DNA from: Lineus longissimus
Taxonomy: Eukaryota > Nemertea > Pilidiophora > Heteronemertea > Lineidae
Length of the DNA stretch: 64,000 bases
NCBI RefSeq assembly: GCF_910592395.1
Contig: NC_088318.1
Coordinates: 6,346,756 to 6,410,755 of the forward strand
Direction: 5' to 3'
The notes beneath the pieces were generated by a model. It was not told the origin of the DNA. It ran no database searches and saw only the letters and a list, made by a program, of their open reading frames with translations. Positions within the stretch are counted from its first letter, which is position 1. Each line of letters begins with the position of its first letter. Below are positions 1-9,786 of the stretch, in pieces. Made by a program: the position numbers and the translations under genes.

Positions 1-1713
1 AACAATCCAGGACTGTCGGTGTCACCAGCCGAGAACGCCAGACGACCACTTCCTCTGGACCAAGACTGACTGGTGCGACCATGCCATCTGCTACAACTTC
101 ATCGCCTCCGTACAGGCCGCATCAAAGCCATACCCCCGTAACCCGAGGACAATCCGAGGTAAATAAGATATTCACCGTGGGGTTCACCAATGGGGTTCTA
201 ATTACTGACCAAACTGGCCCTTCCTCGATGTTTCCGACCAGTCAGTTTTTTTCTGAAAACAACTTCAAAAGGTCAAAGCCCTGATTAGCAATTTATATAT
301 TACTATACTCAAAACTTTATAAAGGCGAGCATATTTTGCTATAATCTTTATGAGGTTTTCCATGATATCTTTAAATGTTTTCTTATTTACATGTTCCCAA
401 TATTGTTCTCCAGGCTGGCTATCACCCGTTGTCAACAAACAATACTCAACACAGTTATCCACGCGTGGCCAGAAGCTATCCAGTGGATCAACCAGTAGAC
501 AGTGCTCCCAGCAGGTATCCGCGGGCAGCAAGCAACCATCCATTACATCCACCATCTACCAGTGTGCATATACCTAATGAGAATTCGACAGCTGCACCAC
601 CACCTTCATATTCAGAGGTGATAGAAAATGACGATCAGTACAAATTGAAAGATCCAGCGGTAAGTTTGTTTGTGTAGTTTGAATTCTTCCCTTTCTTGTT
701 CAGCGCCTCCAGGAGTGGAGCTCTGTTGTGAGGCAACCAAATGACCGACTTTTAGGGTCGGCCTGAGATGTTTCCAACATCGCGTCGGATATGACGTCAA
801 AATCAATAGAGCCTGACCCCATAGCTTGCTGAAGATTGGCCACTCCATCGTAAGAGATGCTCTTTAGGAAAGATACCTGTATGGACAAGATTATTGCCAT
901 ATACAGTAAGTGCACATCTTGACCCGCAATGTTTTGAGATCGCTATGTGGTGCTCAATAGTGGTGACACAAACGCATTAGAGTCAGGATGGCATGTGCAA
1001 TGAAAGACTGTGTCATTTCATAAGCTAAGTCACCTCAAAAATAGGTTTACATATCAATCCATCGAGACAGAAATTATTTTGTGTGCAGAGGAATTTTGTG
1101 GCGCGATGGAGTCTTGCAATAAGGAAAACTGGCGTGCTGTAATAACTGGTTTACATGTACACCAACTCCACAAAATGAAAGGTTTTCCAATAATAGGTTC
1201 TTAAAAATTGCCCCAAAATATTTTTGAGTTACCATGGTTACAGTGGTAACTAGTTCTCTGGTGAGGAGATTTATTCGCATGCTGTCGCAGATGTTGCATC
1301 TTAGTTAAAATAACCTTTATGTCAATAACTGCGATCTATCCATTCATATACCTTTACGCCATTGTGACACTCATGCGTTTGCGTCACTACCATCGAGCTC
1401 CACAAACGTGAGTGATTTAGCGATCTAGTCAAAACATTGCGGGTCAAGATGCCTGTATGTGTACACTGGTCAATAGTAAGGAGAATAGCAGTGCAAAAGC
1501 AGCATGTTCGAGGTGACCATGCAATCGTTCTTTAACCTGAATTTGATTTGATGTCATTGACTGCAAAGATACAGCACTTTACCATGTGAAGTTACATTTG
1601 AAACTCTATCAATGATAAACATTTCTTGTTGACACTTTTGATCAATTCTCTTCCAGTTGCCCACCTATGAAGAATACACGGAATCACCTTCGGCTAAAGA
1701 GACGTTCATGTGA
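1..1713 (+). CDS. Gene A (3' part): membrane protein cytoplasmic tail with PPxY and LPxY motifs
   Basis: Last three coding exons of a gene that starts before the window: 1-158 (donor GT at 159), 414-659 and 1657-1713 (TGA stop at 1711). Exon junctions after the first are phase 0 and acceptors follow pyrimidine tracts. The encoded part is the cytoplasmic tail only: a Thr/Ser/Pro-rich stretch (TTTSSGPRLTGAT) closely matching gene B, then APPPSYSEVIE and a C-terminal LPTYEEYTESPSAKETFM. PPSY and LPTY are WW-domain ligand types (PPxY/LPxY), known in other families to recruit NEDD4-type E3 ligases; recruitment here is inferred. Extracellular and membrane exons would lie upstream, outside the window. 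Alignment with B fixes frame and splice sites. Certain as a paralogue of B; function unproven. Confidence 0.85.
414..659 (+). CDS. Gene A penultimate exon, PPPSY-bearing
   Basis: Exon of 246 nt, phase 0 at both ends, acceptor CAG at 411-413 and donor GTAAGT at 660. It carries several Tyr/Pro repeats (SYPRVARSYP, SRYPRAAS) not present in the shorter gene B equivalent (27617-27784), then the conserved APPPSYSEVIE and KDPA ending. Compared with B this exon has an extra proline/tyrosine-rich N-terminal segment of about 26 residues. Confidence 0.85.
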
Positions 1714-2213
1714 CGAACTCTTGCTGCTTTCTTCTGTTTGTAAAAACATGCACTTCATAAATGTGAGCAGGTTTTAGGCATATAGGGTAGAACGGGGTAA
1801 TTGTAGCCCCCGTTTATTTGTAGCCCCTGCATTGTTTGATGCATGGGGATATCAATCAATATCATAGGCAGAGGCTACAATGACCACATTCTACCTTACT
1901 TGAAAGCCCAGGTACACACACACTGGCAATCTTGAGTTTACCATGCTGTCATGCACTGGCCCCTGCATTCATCGGGAATGCATAGTTCATCACGATCCGA
2001 TCATCATACTCGGTAGCGTGAGAGCTGATATCAACTCAAAGAGCGAAGTTGGAAATTTGAATGTTTATTTCTCTAGAAATGCCACAGTGGAAATGTTTTG
2101 TTTGTGTTCTACACATATGCATACATGTACATGTACTTAGAGCAAAGCAGCTGCCTCCATTATTAAGTTGCCAGGTTACAAGATAACTTGATTTGTGGGA
2201 AAAAAACTCATAA

Positions 2214-2425
2214 AGGGGGACTATAGGCAGGAGCAGCGGGGTTAAAGTGACCATTTTCGGTGACTTATATGCACGGTAATGGCACTGGGTCGTGTTTGAT
2301 TTTGCACTAAATATATTTTTCGTATATGTGTGAATTGTTTTGTGTATCATGGGATTGGAGAGACCCCTATTGGCAATTTTGTGTAACTTTAACTTTCCTA
2401 CCTAGCTGCTGCCTATAGTGTCCCT
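2214..2425. mobile_element. TTAA-type MITE (family T1)
   Basis: Inverted ends AGGGGGACTATAGGCAG and CTGCCTATAGTGTCCCT. TTAA follows the right end (2426-2429) and a mutated ATAA precedes the left. The internal text (GAGACCCCTATTGGC...GTGTAACTTTA) matches, in inverted orientation, the copies at 35774-35987 and 42504-42721. TTAA duplications with AGGG-type ends are typical of Kolobok-like elements; this assignment is inferred. Confidence 0.75.
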
Positions 2426-2517
2426 TTAAGCACGCATGTATAGTATTCTAGTTCCTAAACTGTGCCAACCATTTCAGAGGTTTTACTCAGGTTCTCAAGT
2501 ATGGGCCTAAACGATAG

Positions 2518-2657
2518 ATTCGTGCACTTGATTGGGAACAACGTTTACGAACCGTTGCGTCATGTCACGGTAGTGTAAAACCGTCAGAGCTGCAATGCAT
2601 CGTGACTTGACGACGGCCAACACTATGTAAACGTTGTTCCCAATCAAGTGCATGAGT
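2518..2657. mobile_element. Palindromic 140-bp MITE with 6-bp target duplication
   Basis: A roughly 30-bp inverted repeat (core GCACTTGATTGGGAACAACG) closes both ends. It is flanked by direct CGATAG repeats at 2512-2517 and 2658-2663. Non-coding; it can fold into a stem with a loop of about 80 nt. Confidence 0.7.
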
Positions 2658-3093
2658 CGATAGTGATAGAGGCAAAATTTCGAACATGGTGTGATGATTA
2701 TTGATTTATTAGTATTACAGCAGTTTAAGCTCTAAATCGTAGACGTGCATACATCAAATTTATGTATGCAATTGTACAATATATTCTCTACAGCATATTA
2801 ATGAATCTCGCAGTGTTAAAGCTAGTGTTGTTTTGAACAAGCCAGCCATGATGTTTATATCTATAATATAAAATGTTATTTACCAAAAGTCATTTCACAT
2901 GGAAAGCATACTGTAGACTCCTCTTGTTTTGCCTATACTGGTCATTTCTAGTTACTCGAGCTCATGTATGGTCATCCTTTTGAGGCCAACTGCTTTTATT
3001 TGTTTATATATCGAGGCAAGGCATGATCTATATTATTTTATACATGTACAAATCAGGTAACATGGAGGTTGAGATCAGGAACCTACATATCGA

Positions 3094-3290
3094 TATGTGA
3101 TCCGTCACAGCAAAACCAGGTGCTTGTTGCTCTGAGCTTGGCTGAGGTTGAGACGGACTGTTTGTTCATTTCTCTATTGTCTGCCTTTTGTGAAATATGA
3201 GCACATCAATTTCTTCCATTATCTTCTGGTGTCATTTAGGCTCATCTTCTGTGCGACATGCACCTGGTTTTGCTGTGACGGGTCACATAT
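3094..3290. mobile_element. MITE with inverted ends
   Basis: Ends TATGTGATCCGTCACAGC and GCTGTGACGGGTCACATA are near-perfect inverted repeats extending inward through CAAAACCAGGTGC, about 31 bp in all. The interior is non-coding and no clear target duplication longer than TA was found. Confidence 0.65.
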
Positions 3291-3368
3291 ACGTATACAG
3301 ATAGTAATGTACACAAATGTCTCCTCTTTCGACAGAGGTTTATCCGTATATATTATAAGGATCCTTAA

Positions 3369-3661
3369 AGGGACAACTTGGGCATGGTAGTTTATACCTG
3401 GCCAGAGGATAATGACACTGCTTGCCACCATGCGCCGCCACCAGCAATATCACACAGTTGTGAGTTCAAATAGTGATTTTGGACGGTGTTGCGAGGCAGT
3501 TTTGGACATGTCCAGTGAATTTCAGGCCGGCCTATGGTTACACCCCGTTCTAGTGCATTGTTTATTGCAGTTCAATAACTTTTTTCCTGTTTGGAGAAGT
3601 AACGCCCCTGCTGGAAGTCTTTTTTGTATGAAAAAACAACATCTCGTACCATGTTGTCCCT
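3369..3661. mobile_element. TTAA-type MITE (second family)
   Basis: Element of 293 bp with termini AGGGACAAC and GTTGTCCCT, each directly flanked by TTAA (3365-3368 and 3662-3665). Its interior differs from family T1. TTAA duplications suggest Kolobok- or piggyBac-type mobilisation. Confidence 0.7.
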
Positions 3662-4434
3662 TTAATAAGTGGCTGTTCTCAATCCCCCTCATGTCCTACA
3701 TGTATAAAACCCATGACCAAATTAAGAGAAAAAAAGATTTGTTTTTCTTGTGAAGTTTTGACCAACTTGCATAGAGTTCCAGTTTTCAGCCACAATCTGA
3801 TCATTTGTTACATTGGCATGGACAAATGCCTGGAATAATTGGGACCTGCACACAGTGACAAAAGTAGGCCGTTGTTGCATATGGATCGGGGAAGGAAGAA
3901 AGAGGGGCAGGGCGGGGAGTGTTAAAAAAGGTGATACGAATAATTTGATTATTGAGTAACTAATCTTCCAAAATAAAAACTTGGAACAAATAAAGTCAAG
4001 TGGTGCGTGCAAGAATCTTGCAAGTGCGACATCTGGCAAAATTTTGTTATTGGTATCATCTTGATTGTTGGACTGCCCCCTATTGACTGAAATCAAAACA
4101 TTGATGCAGGTTGTCGTGAAATATTGACAGCCCTTTCAAAATGACATATAGTCAAAAACAGCAGGGTCACTTGGAGCATGCACTTGATGGCTCATGCAGG
4201 CATGACTCTATAAGTTTCTCAAAATCACCACAATGGCACTTGCTGGGTTCTTTGCATGCACCCCTACGAATGATGTGTTCTGAAGTTCATATCTCAATCA
4301 GTTCGCGAGTGATTGACAAGTAATTTTCTTCCTTCTCAATCAGCACATGTCAATAACTCAATATTTTTCACCCAATTTTAGTGCCGACTTTGCCAGAGGA
4401 GTCTGTTAATATGGTCAATACTATAAATGTCTTC

Positions 4435-4442
4435 GAATAAAA
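4435..4442 (+). terminator. Probable gene A poly(A) signal
   Basis: AATAAA followed by ATATATATTTGTTTATG. The arrangement resembles the AATAAA at 32127 downstream of gene B. Predicted from paralogue comparison only. Confidence 0.4.
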
Positions 4443-4611
4443 TATATATTTGTTTATGTAAATTAGCATTTTATTCATGACTTCCTGTGTCAGTCAAAGT
4501 CTTTTCATTCATTCATGTCTTGATATAGTCCCTTCATCCTAACTTATCAGGCCATTTTATTCAACATGTACCGACTCCCTTTTGGAAACAGGTCATTGGT
4601 CAAAGTGAAAG

Positions 4612-5175
4612 GTAACCGGAAAAACGCCGACCGACCGACCGACCGACTGACCGACTGATCTGCGAACCAACCGTCATATGCAGTATCCCTTTCGCTTTCT
4701 ATAGCACATGTATCTGTGTAGTGCCCAGCGCAATGGACGTGATGGAGTCCGACGTGTCTGACAGCAGCATCTCCAGTCAATTATACCGGGAAAATGAGCC
4801 CACGCGGTAAGGATAACTGATAACGATACTCTAAAGATATGCTTTGTCTACATGGTTGGTGGATATAAAAACATGATTTGGGCCTAATCTATGCACTGTA
4901 GTTTTTCTACTCGAGTGTCTCGACCGATGCAATGCATGAACTGCAACGCGCAATATGCATTTGTTGTCATTTGAACAGCGCACGTGCGCTTGTTTACAAT
5001 TTCATTTCACATGACCTGCTGCTGTCCGACACGTCGGACTCCATCATGTCCATTGCGCTGGGCACTACACAGATACATGTGCTATAGAGAAGCGAAAGGG
5101 ATACTGCATATGATGGTAGGTTGGCAGGTCAGTCGGTCGGTCGGTCGGTCGGTCGGTCGGCGTTTTTCCGGTTAC
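4612..5175. mobile_element. 564-bp foldback MITE with perfect 11-bp target duplication
   Basis: Inverted repeats of about 165 bp start GTAACCGGAAAAACGCCGAC and include tetranucleotide runs (GACC/GGTC)n near both tips. The element is bounded by identical CAAAGTGAAAG at 4601-4611 and 5176-5186. Long inverted ends and a 10-11-bp duplication fit a MULE-type non-autonomous element. Its ends do not resemble those of the MULE at 6181-9786. Confidence 0.85.
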
Positions 5176-5186
5176 CAAAGTGAAAG

Positions 5187-6180
5187 GTGGAATCGTGTTG
5201 TAAGACCCTGTTGGCAAGAGTCGGTGTAAAGACATAAACCACACAAAATCCATATGATGAGCTGGTTCTGATCCAAAGCAGTTTCCTTGGAAGTAGATGC
5301 GGAGAGAATACCTATCTTTATAGCTTCAGGAGTCATTATATTTGGCACTTTCCAAGCTTATGTGTGCAAGAGGAGGTAGCATCAACTGCCCCCTGGTATT
5401 CAAGGATGAAAGGATCCTGATTGTTCCTGCTTGAACTTTACATATAACAACAGGGGATTGCCTTCTCCGAGAGAATCTTTTCAGTGGTACTGTTGTCTCA
5501 ACACCACATATCGGTTCGCCCAAAAGCCCAAGACGATTTCTCCCAAGCGGGGCCAATGTCAAGTTTTTATTGAGGAGGATGATCGACTGGGAGGGGGAGG
5601 TGATAGGGAGAGGAGCCTCTCAGATTTAGGTGCGGGGAGGGTTTACCCACCTTGGCATTCCGAAGACCGTCCAGAAAGACAGCCGCTGGTCTTCACTGAG
5701 ACTTCCTCGGGCATCGGAGGGCACAGCCACGGCTGATGGGGAATTAGTCCGTACAAGTTGTATCGAAAATGAAGAAAAGGGTGTGAGATAATTTCCGCAC
5801 ATTTCGCATCTAAATATCGCTCTTAACGTGTTCAGAAATTTGCTATGTCAGTAATCATTAGCTAGAAACATAACACTGTTGCTTCCGATCTAATGTAACC
5901 AATCTGAATAGAATAGATTGAAAAGACGTAGCCGTATACAGTGATTGTAGGGTAAGTGCAACTCTGCTGCATATTCGCAGGTGACGGGGTGTCGCCAAAA
6001 AAATACATTGCTTGATTTTGAAGGTGAAGTTCGAAGAAGTTTGTTGGGGCGCTGATCAGTCGTGCATTCTAGAAGGGTCACCGTGGCTTACACATATAGC
6101 ATAGTCAAAATTAATTACACCAGTCATCTACATCTACATCTTTATATTGTACTGGTTTGGGCTAAAGCATTAACCGGTAT
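5187..6180. other. Intergenic, nothing recognised
   Basis: Several short open frames overlap here on both strands, the longest about 100 codons, with no recognisable domain or splice pattern. Non-coding as far as I can tell. Confidence 0.4.
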
Positions 6181-6290
6181 CCAGTCAGAACGGCCCCTGG
6201 TCAAAACGGCCCCGCTTTAAATAGAGTCAAAACGGCCCCGAGTCAAAACGGCCCTGGGTCAAAACGGCCCTGGGTCAAAACGGCCCTTGG
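6181..6290 (+). repeat. Left MULE terminal inverted repeat with iterons
   Basis: Six copies of a unit close to GTCAAAACGGCCCC, the outermost reading GTCAGAACGGCCCC. The right terminus (9692-9786) carries the reverse complement with about five copies. Repeated terminal units are plausible transposase binding sites; binding is inferred. Confidence 0.85.
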
Positions 6291-6675
6291 TAGTTTAGTG
6301 GTAGTAACCTATCTGAACTAGATAACTTTTTACTGCGTGCGTGTAACCAGTGGTAACGAGATAAGAAAGAAGATGTTATGCACTTTTAAAACTTAGAAGT
6401 TGCGTTATCTGGTTTTTGGCCTGTTCGCCCATATTATTGTTATTATTATTAATCTTCTCTACATTATTCTCTATATGTAGGGCTAATGTAGGTCTACACC
6501 ATCGAACTTTATTCAGGTCCGTGATCACACAGAAAAATATAAGATCATTAATTAAGCAAGGGGAATTAATCAAGGCTACTTTTCGTGATATTTGCTGAGG
6601 TTCCTTTTACCTTTAACTTCTAGACATCTATTTTGTTCAATAATTTTACATCTGACCAAATACATATAGAGTGGA

Positions 6676-6921
6676 GAGGGGTCGCACTGTCTCTTTAATC
6701 TTGTGACTGAGCTCATTGTGAACAGTGATCACATGCCAAAGGTGATGCGAATTCACTGTCTCTTTGATATTGCGGCTAATTAGAGCTAATTGCGAACACT
6801 AATCACATGCCAAAGGTGATGCGAATTCACTGTCTCTTTGATCTTGCGGCTAATTAGAGCTGATTGCGAACACTAATCACATGCCAAAGGTGATGCGAAT
6901 TCACTGTCTCTTTGATATTTC
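6676..6921 (+). repeat. 74-bp tandem repeat upstream of the transposase
   Basis: Units at 6721-6794 and 6795-6868 are both 74 bp, with a partial third to about 6921 and a degenerate part-unit before 6721. Each contains ATCACATGCCAAAGGTGATG, a GCGAATTC and a TTAGAGCT segment. It lies just upstream of the transposase promoter and could act as an enhancer. Confidence 0.85.
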
Positions 6922-7008
6922 GATTAACAATAAAGGAACGATTACTAATTACAGACGGAACCTAATTCAAGAATGAGTACTGTTCATTTTATCATCTCGT
7001 CACGATGA

Positions 7009-7047
7009 CTATATAAACCCCCAGAATTCTCAAGATCTTCATCAGTT
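7009..7047 (+). promoter_or_regulatory. Transposase core promoter (TATA + initiator)
   Basis: CTATATAAA at 7009-7017 is followed about 32 bp later by TCAGTTT at 7042, an animal initiator-like sequence. Transcription would start about 60 bp before the ATG at 7104. Confidence 0.6.
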
Positions 7048-7103
7048 TATTCCAAGACTTCATTGCTGCTACAACTCGACGCTACTTTCATCAACACCTT
7101 ACT

Positions 7104-9023
7104 ATGACAGAAGAGGATCCCTGCATCTCCTGCCGCAAGCAAGTGAAGAGACGACAACATGGCCTCCAGTGCGAAGGATGTGACCAGTGGCAACACCGAA
7201 TCTGCAACACGGGTATCAGCCAGAAAGAGTACCGTGCCGCTGTCAAGCTGGGGAATGCGATCAGCTGGAGGTGCCAACGGTGTCAGGCAAGAAGTTACAG
7301 CCGCCTTAGTGTTGGGGAGCCCCAGGGCGAGAGCACACGATTGTCACTGCAAAACACTTCCACGTTACGGGTCATCATGAACGAATGGGCTGAAGATCAT
7401 CAAGAAGTACTGGAAGACGACGAGCCACCACCAGACGTAGACGTAGACCACGGCATGCCAAGTGAAGCAGAGCTGCAGATGGTGGTCGACGAGTATATTG
7501 CCGAGCAGCACCAGGAAGAACAGAGCACCAGCAGTGACCCCACCCTCGGCGAATTTGATATCCCATCCGTCCTTCAAGAGTCTTCAATGCGAGAACCAGA
7601 CCCATTGCCGTACGACAGAGCTGCAGCACCTGCACTGTACGAAATAATCTACAATGGCTCACAGAAAGGAAAAGAAAAGCTTGCCGACAGTCATGGTTAC
7701 CTATACACAGTGAAGGCCACGAAGAGACAGAACGGGAACCGGACCTGGAGATGTAGCGTGCGTAACAAGAATGTCTGGTGCAAGGCCACGGTGCTCCAGA
7801 AAGGTTCCAACTTTATACGAGGCAGTCTACCCCACGTCCATCCCGGCAAGCTAGGGGCTGCCATTGCAACGAATGTGGCAATAGAGATCAAGAAGTCAGC
7901 AGCCAAAGAGATCTTCACGCCTGCTGCAGAAATTGTAAACCAGGTGTTCCTGAACAAAGACATACAGACGAGAACAGCGCCATTGGAAGCGCTTCAAAAC
8001 CCCGTCAACTTGGCAAGAGCGGCGAATCGTTTCCGGCAGAAAATGCGCCCAGCTGAACCGAAAGACCTCGAATTCGATCTTGACGAAACGCACATTCCCG
8101 AAGACTTTTTGCGTAAAGACATTCGAGTAGACGGAAAGCGGCACATCATTTTCGCAACAACGCAGATGATCCAGTTGCTGACGGAGTCGAAAACTTGGTA
8201 CATTGATGGTACATTCAAGGTCGTCAAGGAGCCCTTCACTCAACTGCTCAGCGTCCATGCTTTCGTTCGACAAGGTGACGACATGAAACAAGTCCCGCTT
8301 ATGTTCGTCTTGATGTCAGGAAAACGAAAGAAGGACTACCGAAAAGTGTTGAAGTCAATCAAGCGCCTGACACCAGATCATTCCCTCAAGAAAATCGTCA
8401 TTGACTTCGAGAGCGCGATGTGGAGAGCCATACCAACAGTGCTACCCGAGGTCAAGATACGAGGTTGTTCGTTCCACTGGGCCCAATGCATCTGGCGCAA
8501 GATTCAAGAGATCGGTCTGGCACCCGCATACCTCCACGATGACGTCACGCACCAACTCTGCAAAGAACTACTCGCTTTGCCTTACCTCCCCCACGAACAC
8601 ATTCGCCCACTCTTTGAAAAGCTGGCAAAACGTGCAACAACAGAAACCCTGGCGACGCTCGTGGACTACATTCGTAGAAACTGGATTGAGACGACACAAT
8701 GGACCCCTAAAACGTGGAGTGTCTTCAACCAACCCGTTCGCACTAACAACGACTGCGAGGGTTGGCACGGTGCCCTGAATCGACACGCACGTCGGGGAAA
8801 TATCACGTTCTACGTTTTGGTTAAGCTTCTCCACGAACAAGCAAGTCTCGTCGGGATCCAAGTCCGTCTTGTGCGTGCCGCCAAACTGAAACGTAGGCAA
8901 CGAGCCCAATACCGCCAAATCGAGGGAAAACTCTTCGCAGTTTGGGAGGATTACATTAAAGGAAAGAAGAACGCCCGACAACTGCTCCGTACGTGTTCAC
9001 ATCTCGTTGCCCCAAGTACGTAA
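7104..9023 (+). CDS. MULE-family transposase with PHD and FLYWCH zinc fingers
   Basis: Intronless 639-residue protein, within the usual size range for full-length MULE transposases. Residues 7-60 form a complete PHD finger (C7, C10, C23, C26, H31, C34, C57, C60). An acidic linker follows, then a FLYWCH-type zinc finger at about 183-247 (W215, C217, C226, H244, H246). The MULE catalytic domain follows: D368 in WYIDGTFK, D434 in VIDFESA, the C455-x2-H458 motif (CSFHWAQ) and E552 in NDCEGWH as the likely DDE triad. The last 80 residues are basic. The start at 7104 is the first ATG after the predicted initiator, and AATAAA at 9113 lies 90 bp past the stop. It should cut and insert DNA at the element's iteron-rich ends; activity is inferred. 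The PHD finger could read host chromatin. Confidence 0.92.
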   Translation: MTEEDPCISCRKQVKRRQHGLQCEGCDQWQHRICNTGISQKEYRAAVKLGNAISWRCQRCQARSYSRLSVGEPQGESTRLSLQNTSTLRVIMNEWAEDHQEVLEDDEPPPDVDVDHGMPSEAELQMVVDEYIAEQHQEEQSTSSDPTLGEFDIPSVLQESSMREPDPLPYDRAAAPALYEIIYNGSQKGKEKLADSHGYLYTVKATKRQNGNRTWRCSVRNKNVWCKATVLQKGSNFIRGSLPHVHPGKLGAAIATNVAIEIKKSAAKEIFTPAAEIVNQVFLNKDIQTRTAPLEALQNPVNLARAANRFRQKMRPAEPKDLEFDLDETHIPEDFLRKDIRVDGKRHIIFATTQMIQLLTESKTWYIDGTFKVVKEPFTQLLSVHAFVRQGDDMKQVPLMFVLMSGKRKKDYRKVLKSIKRLTPDHSLKKIVIDFESAMWRAIPTVLPEVKIRGCSFHWAQCIWRKIQEIGLAPAYLHDDVTHQLCKELLALPYLPHEHIRPLFEKLAKRATTETLATLVDYIRRNWIETTQWTPKTWSVFNQPVRTNNDCEGWHGALNRHARRGNITFYVLVKLLHEQASLVGIQVRLVRAAKLKRRQRAQYRQIEGKLFAVWEDYIKGKKNARQLLRTCSHLVAPST

Positions 9024-9112
9024 AACGGTCAAATGGAATGTGCTTTGAACTTTTTCATGCGCTTGCTCTAGACTCTGTCGTCTAAGTCATGGAATGATGG
9101 TTACATTTTGGT

Positions 9113-9118
9113 AATAAA
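9113..9118 (+). terminator. Transposase poly(A) signal
   Basis: AATAAA 90 bp after the transposase stop codon, with a second AATAAA near 9266, both inside the element. Confidence 0.55.
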
Positions 9119-9355
9119 AACATATTGTTTTAAGATAACAAGTGCATATGAACAAGTGTGATATGGTTTTATTCTCTGGCTGTATTTTATATGTTTTGAT
9201 TTGATTTGATGAACTGTAACAGTGACGACTGAATGTAAATGTTATCATTACCGGTATAATTGATAATAAACTACTAAGTATGAGTTAAAACGAAACAGGT
9301 ATTCCGTATTGATTTGTCTTCAATTTGACTATGAATGATGATGCAATTCATGACT

Positions 9356-9449
9356 GCATGCCGACTAACCGGCGGTTCATATAGATCCTAAAGTCTTCTC
9401 ATTTCTTTCTCATTTAGAAGTATGGATATACGACGGTTGATCGGCATGC
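9356..9449. mobile_element. 94-bp palindromic MITE (GCATGC family) nested in the MULE
   Basis: Ends GCATGCCGAC and TCGGCATGC, flanked by ATGACT on both sides (9350-9355 and 9450-9455), an apparent 6-bp target duplication. It shares ATCCTAAAGTCT with the larger relative at 27861-28130, which also has a 6-bp duplication. Confidence 0.8.
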
Positions 9450-9691
9450 ATGACTGTGGCCCAGACAAATTAAAAGCCCCTCGATCTACTAAGTACTTCT
9501 GAATAAACATTGCCAAGCATGCAAACAGTACTAAGAATGAATAAAGACTACAAATTCTTGAGGTCTAGATCACAGGATCGAAGTTCCCACCCCTAAAAAT
9601 ACTTATCCCTAAACCGCCTCAACTATACACTCAACTATACCCGCCCACTTCACACGATACCCTACACTCCGCCGCTATAGGTGCCCATTTG

Positions 9692-9786
9692 ACCCAGGGC
9701 CGTTTCGACCCGGGGCCGTTTTGACTCGGGGCCGTTTTGACTCTATTAAAGCGGGGGCCGTTTTGACCAGGGGCCGTTCTGACTGG
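9692..9786 (-). repeat. Right MULE terminal inverted repeat with iterons
   Basis: Reverse-complement counterpart of 6181-6290, with about five GGGGCCGTTTTGAC-like units. The outer 30 bp match the left terminus exactly. Confidence 0.85.

Larger units (their letters stand above)
1714..4450 (+). other. Gene A 3' UTR and flank, rich in MITEs
   Basis: No coding region supported. The start is similar to the sequence after the gene B stop (ACTCTTGCTGCTT). A block near 2880-3060 (GGTCATCCTTTTGAGGCCA) is also found downstream of B (31728-31880), and partly of C (47918-48020). AATAAA at about 4436 sits in a context like the one at 32127 after gene B, so I take it as the probable poly(A) signal. That would give a 3' UTR of about 2.7 kb. 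MITEs at 2214-2425, 2518-2657, 3094-3290 and 3369-3661 lie inside. Confidence 0.5.
6181..9786 (+). mobile_element. Apparently intact MULE DNA transposon
   Basis: A 3.6-kb element. Its ends are inverted repeats beginning CCAGTCAGAACGGCCCCTGG and built from iterated GTCAAAACGGCCCC-like units, about six on the left (6181-6290) and five on the right (9692-9786). Between them are a 74-bp tandem repeat, a TATA/initiator promoter, an uninterrupted 639-codon transposase and AATAAA signals. Just outside, CATTAACCGGTA (6168-6179) and CATTAACCAGTA (9792-9803) match at 11 of 12 positions and may be the target duplication, although they sit 1 and 5 nt from the tips. A 94-bp MITE is inserted at 9356-9449. 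Confidence 0.9.

Noticed and set aside
3722-4096. 124-codon minus-strand frame
   Set aside because: No domain or splice context; located in repeat-rich flank of gene A.
4612-9786. MITE at 4612-5175 as a deletion derivative of the adjacent MULE
   Set aside because: Terminal sequences are unrelated (GTAACCGG versus CCAGTCAG), so another transposase is needed.
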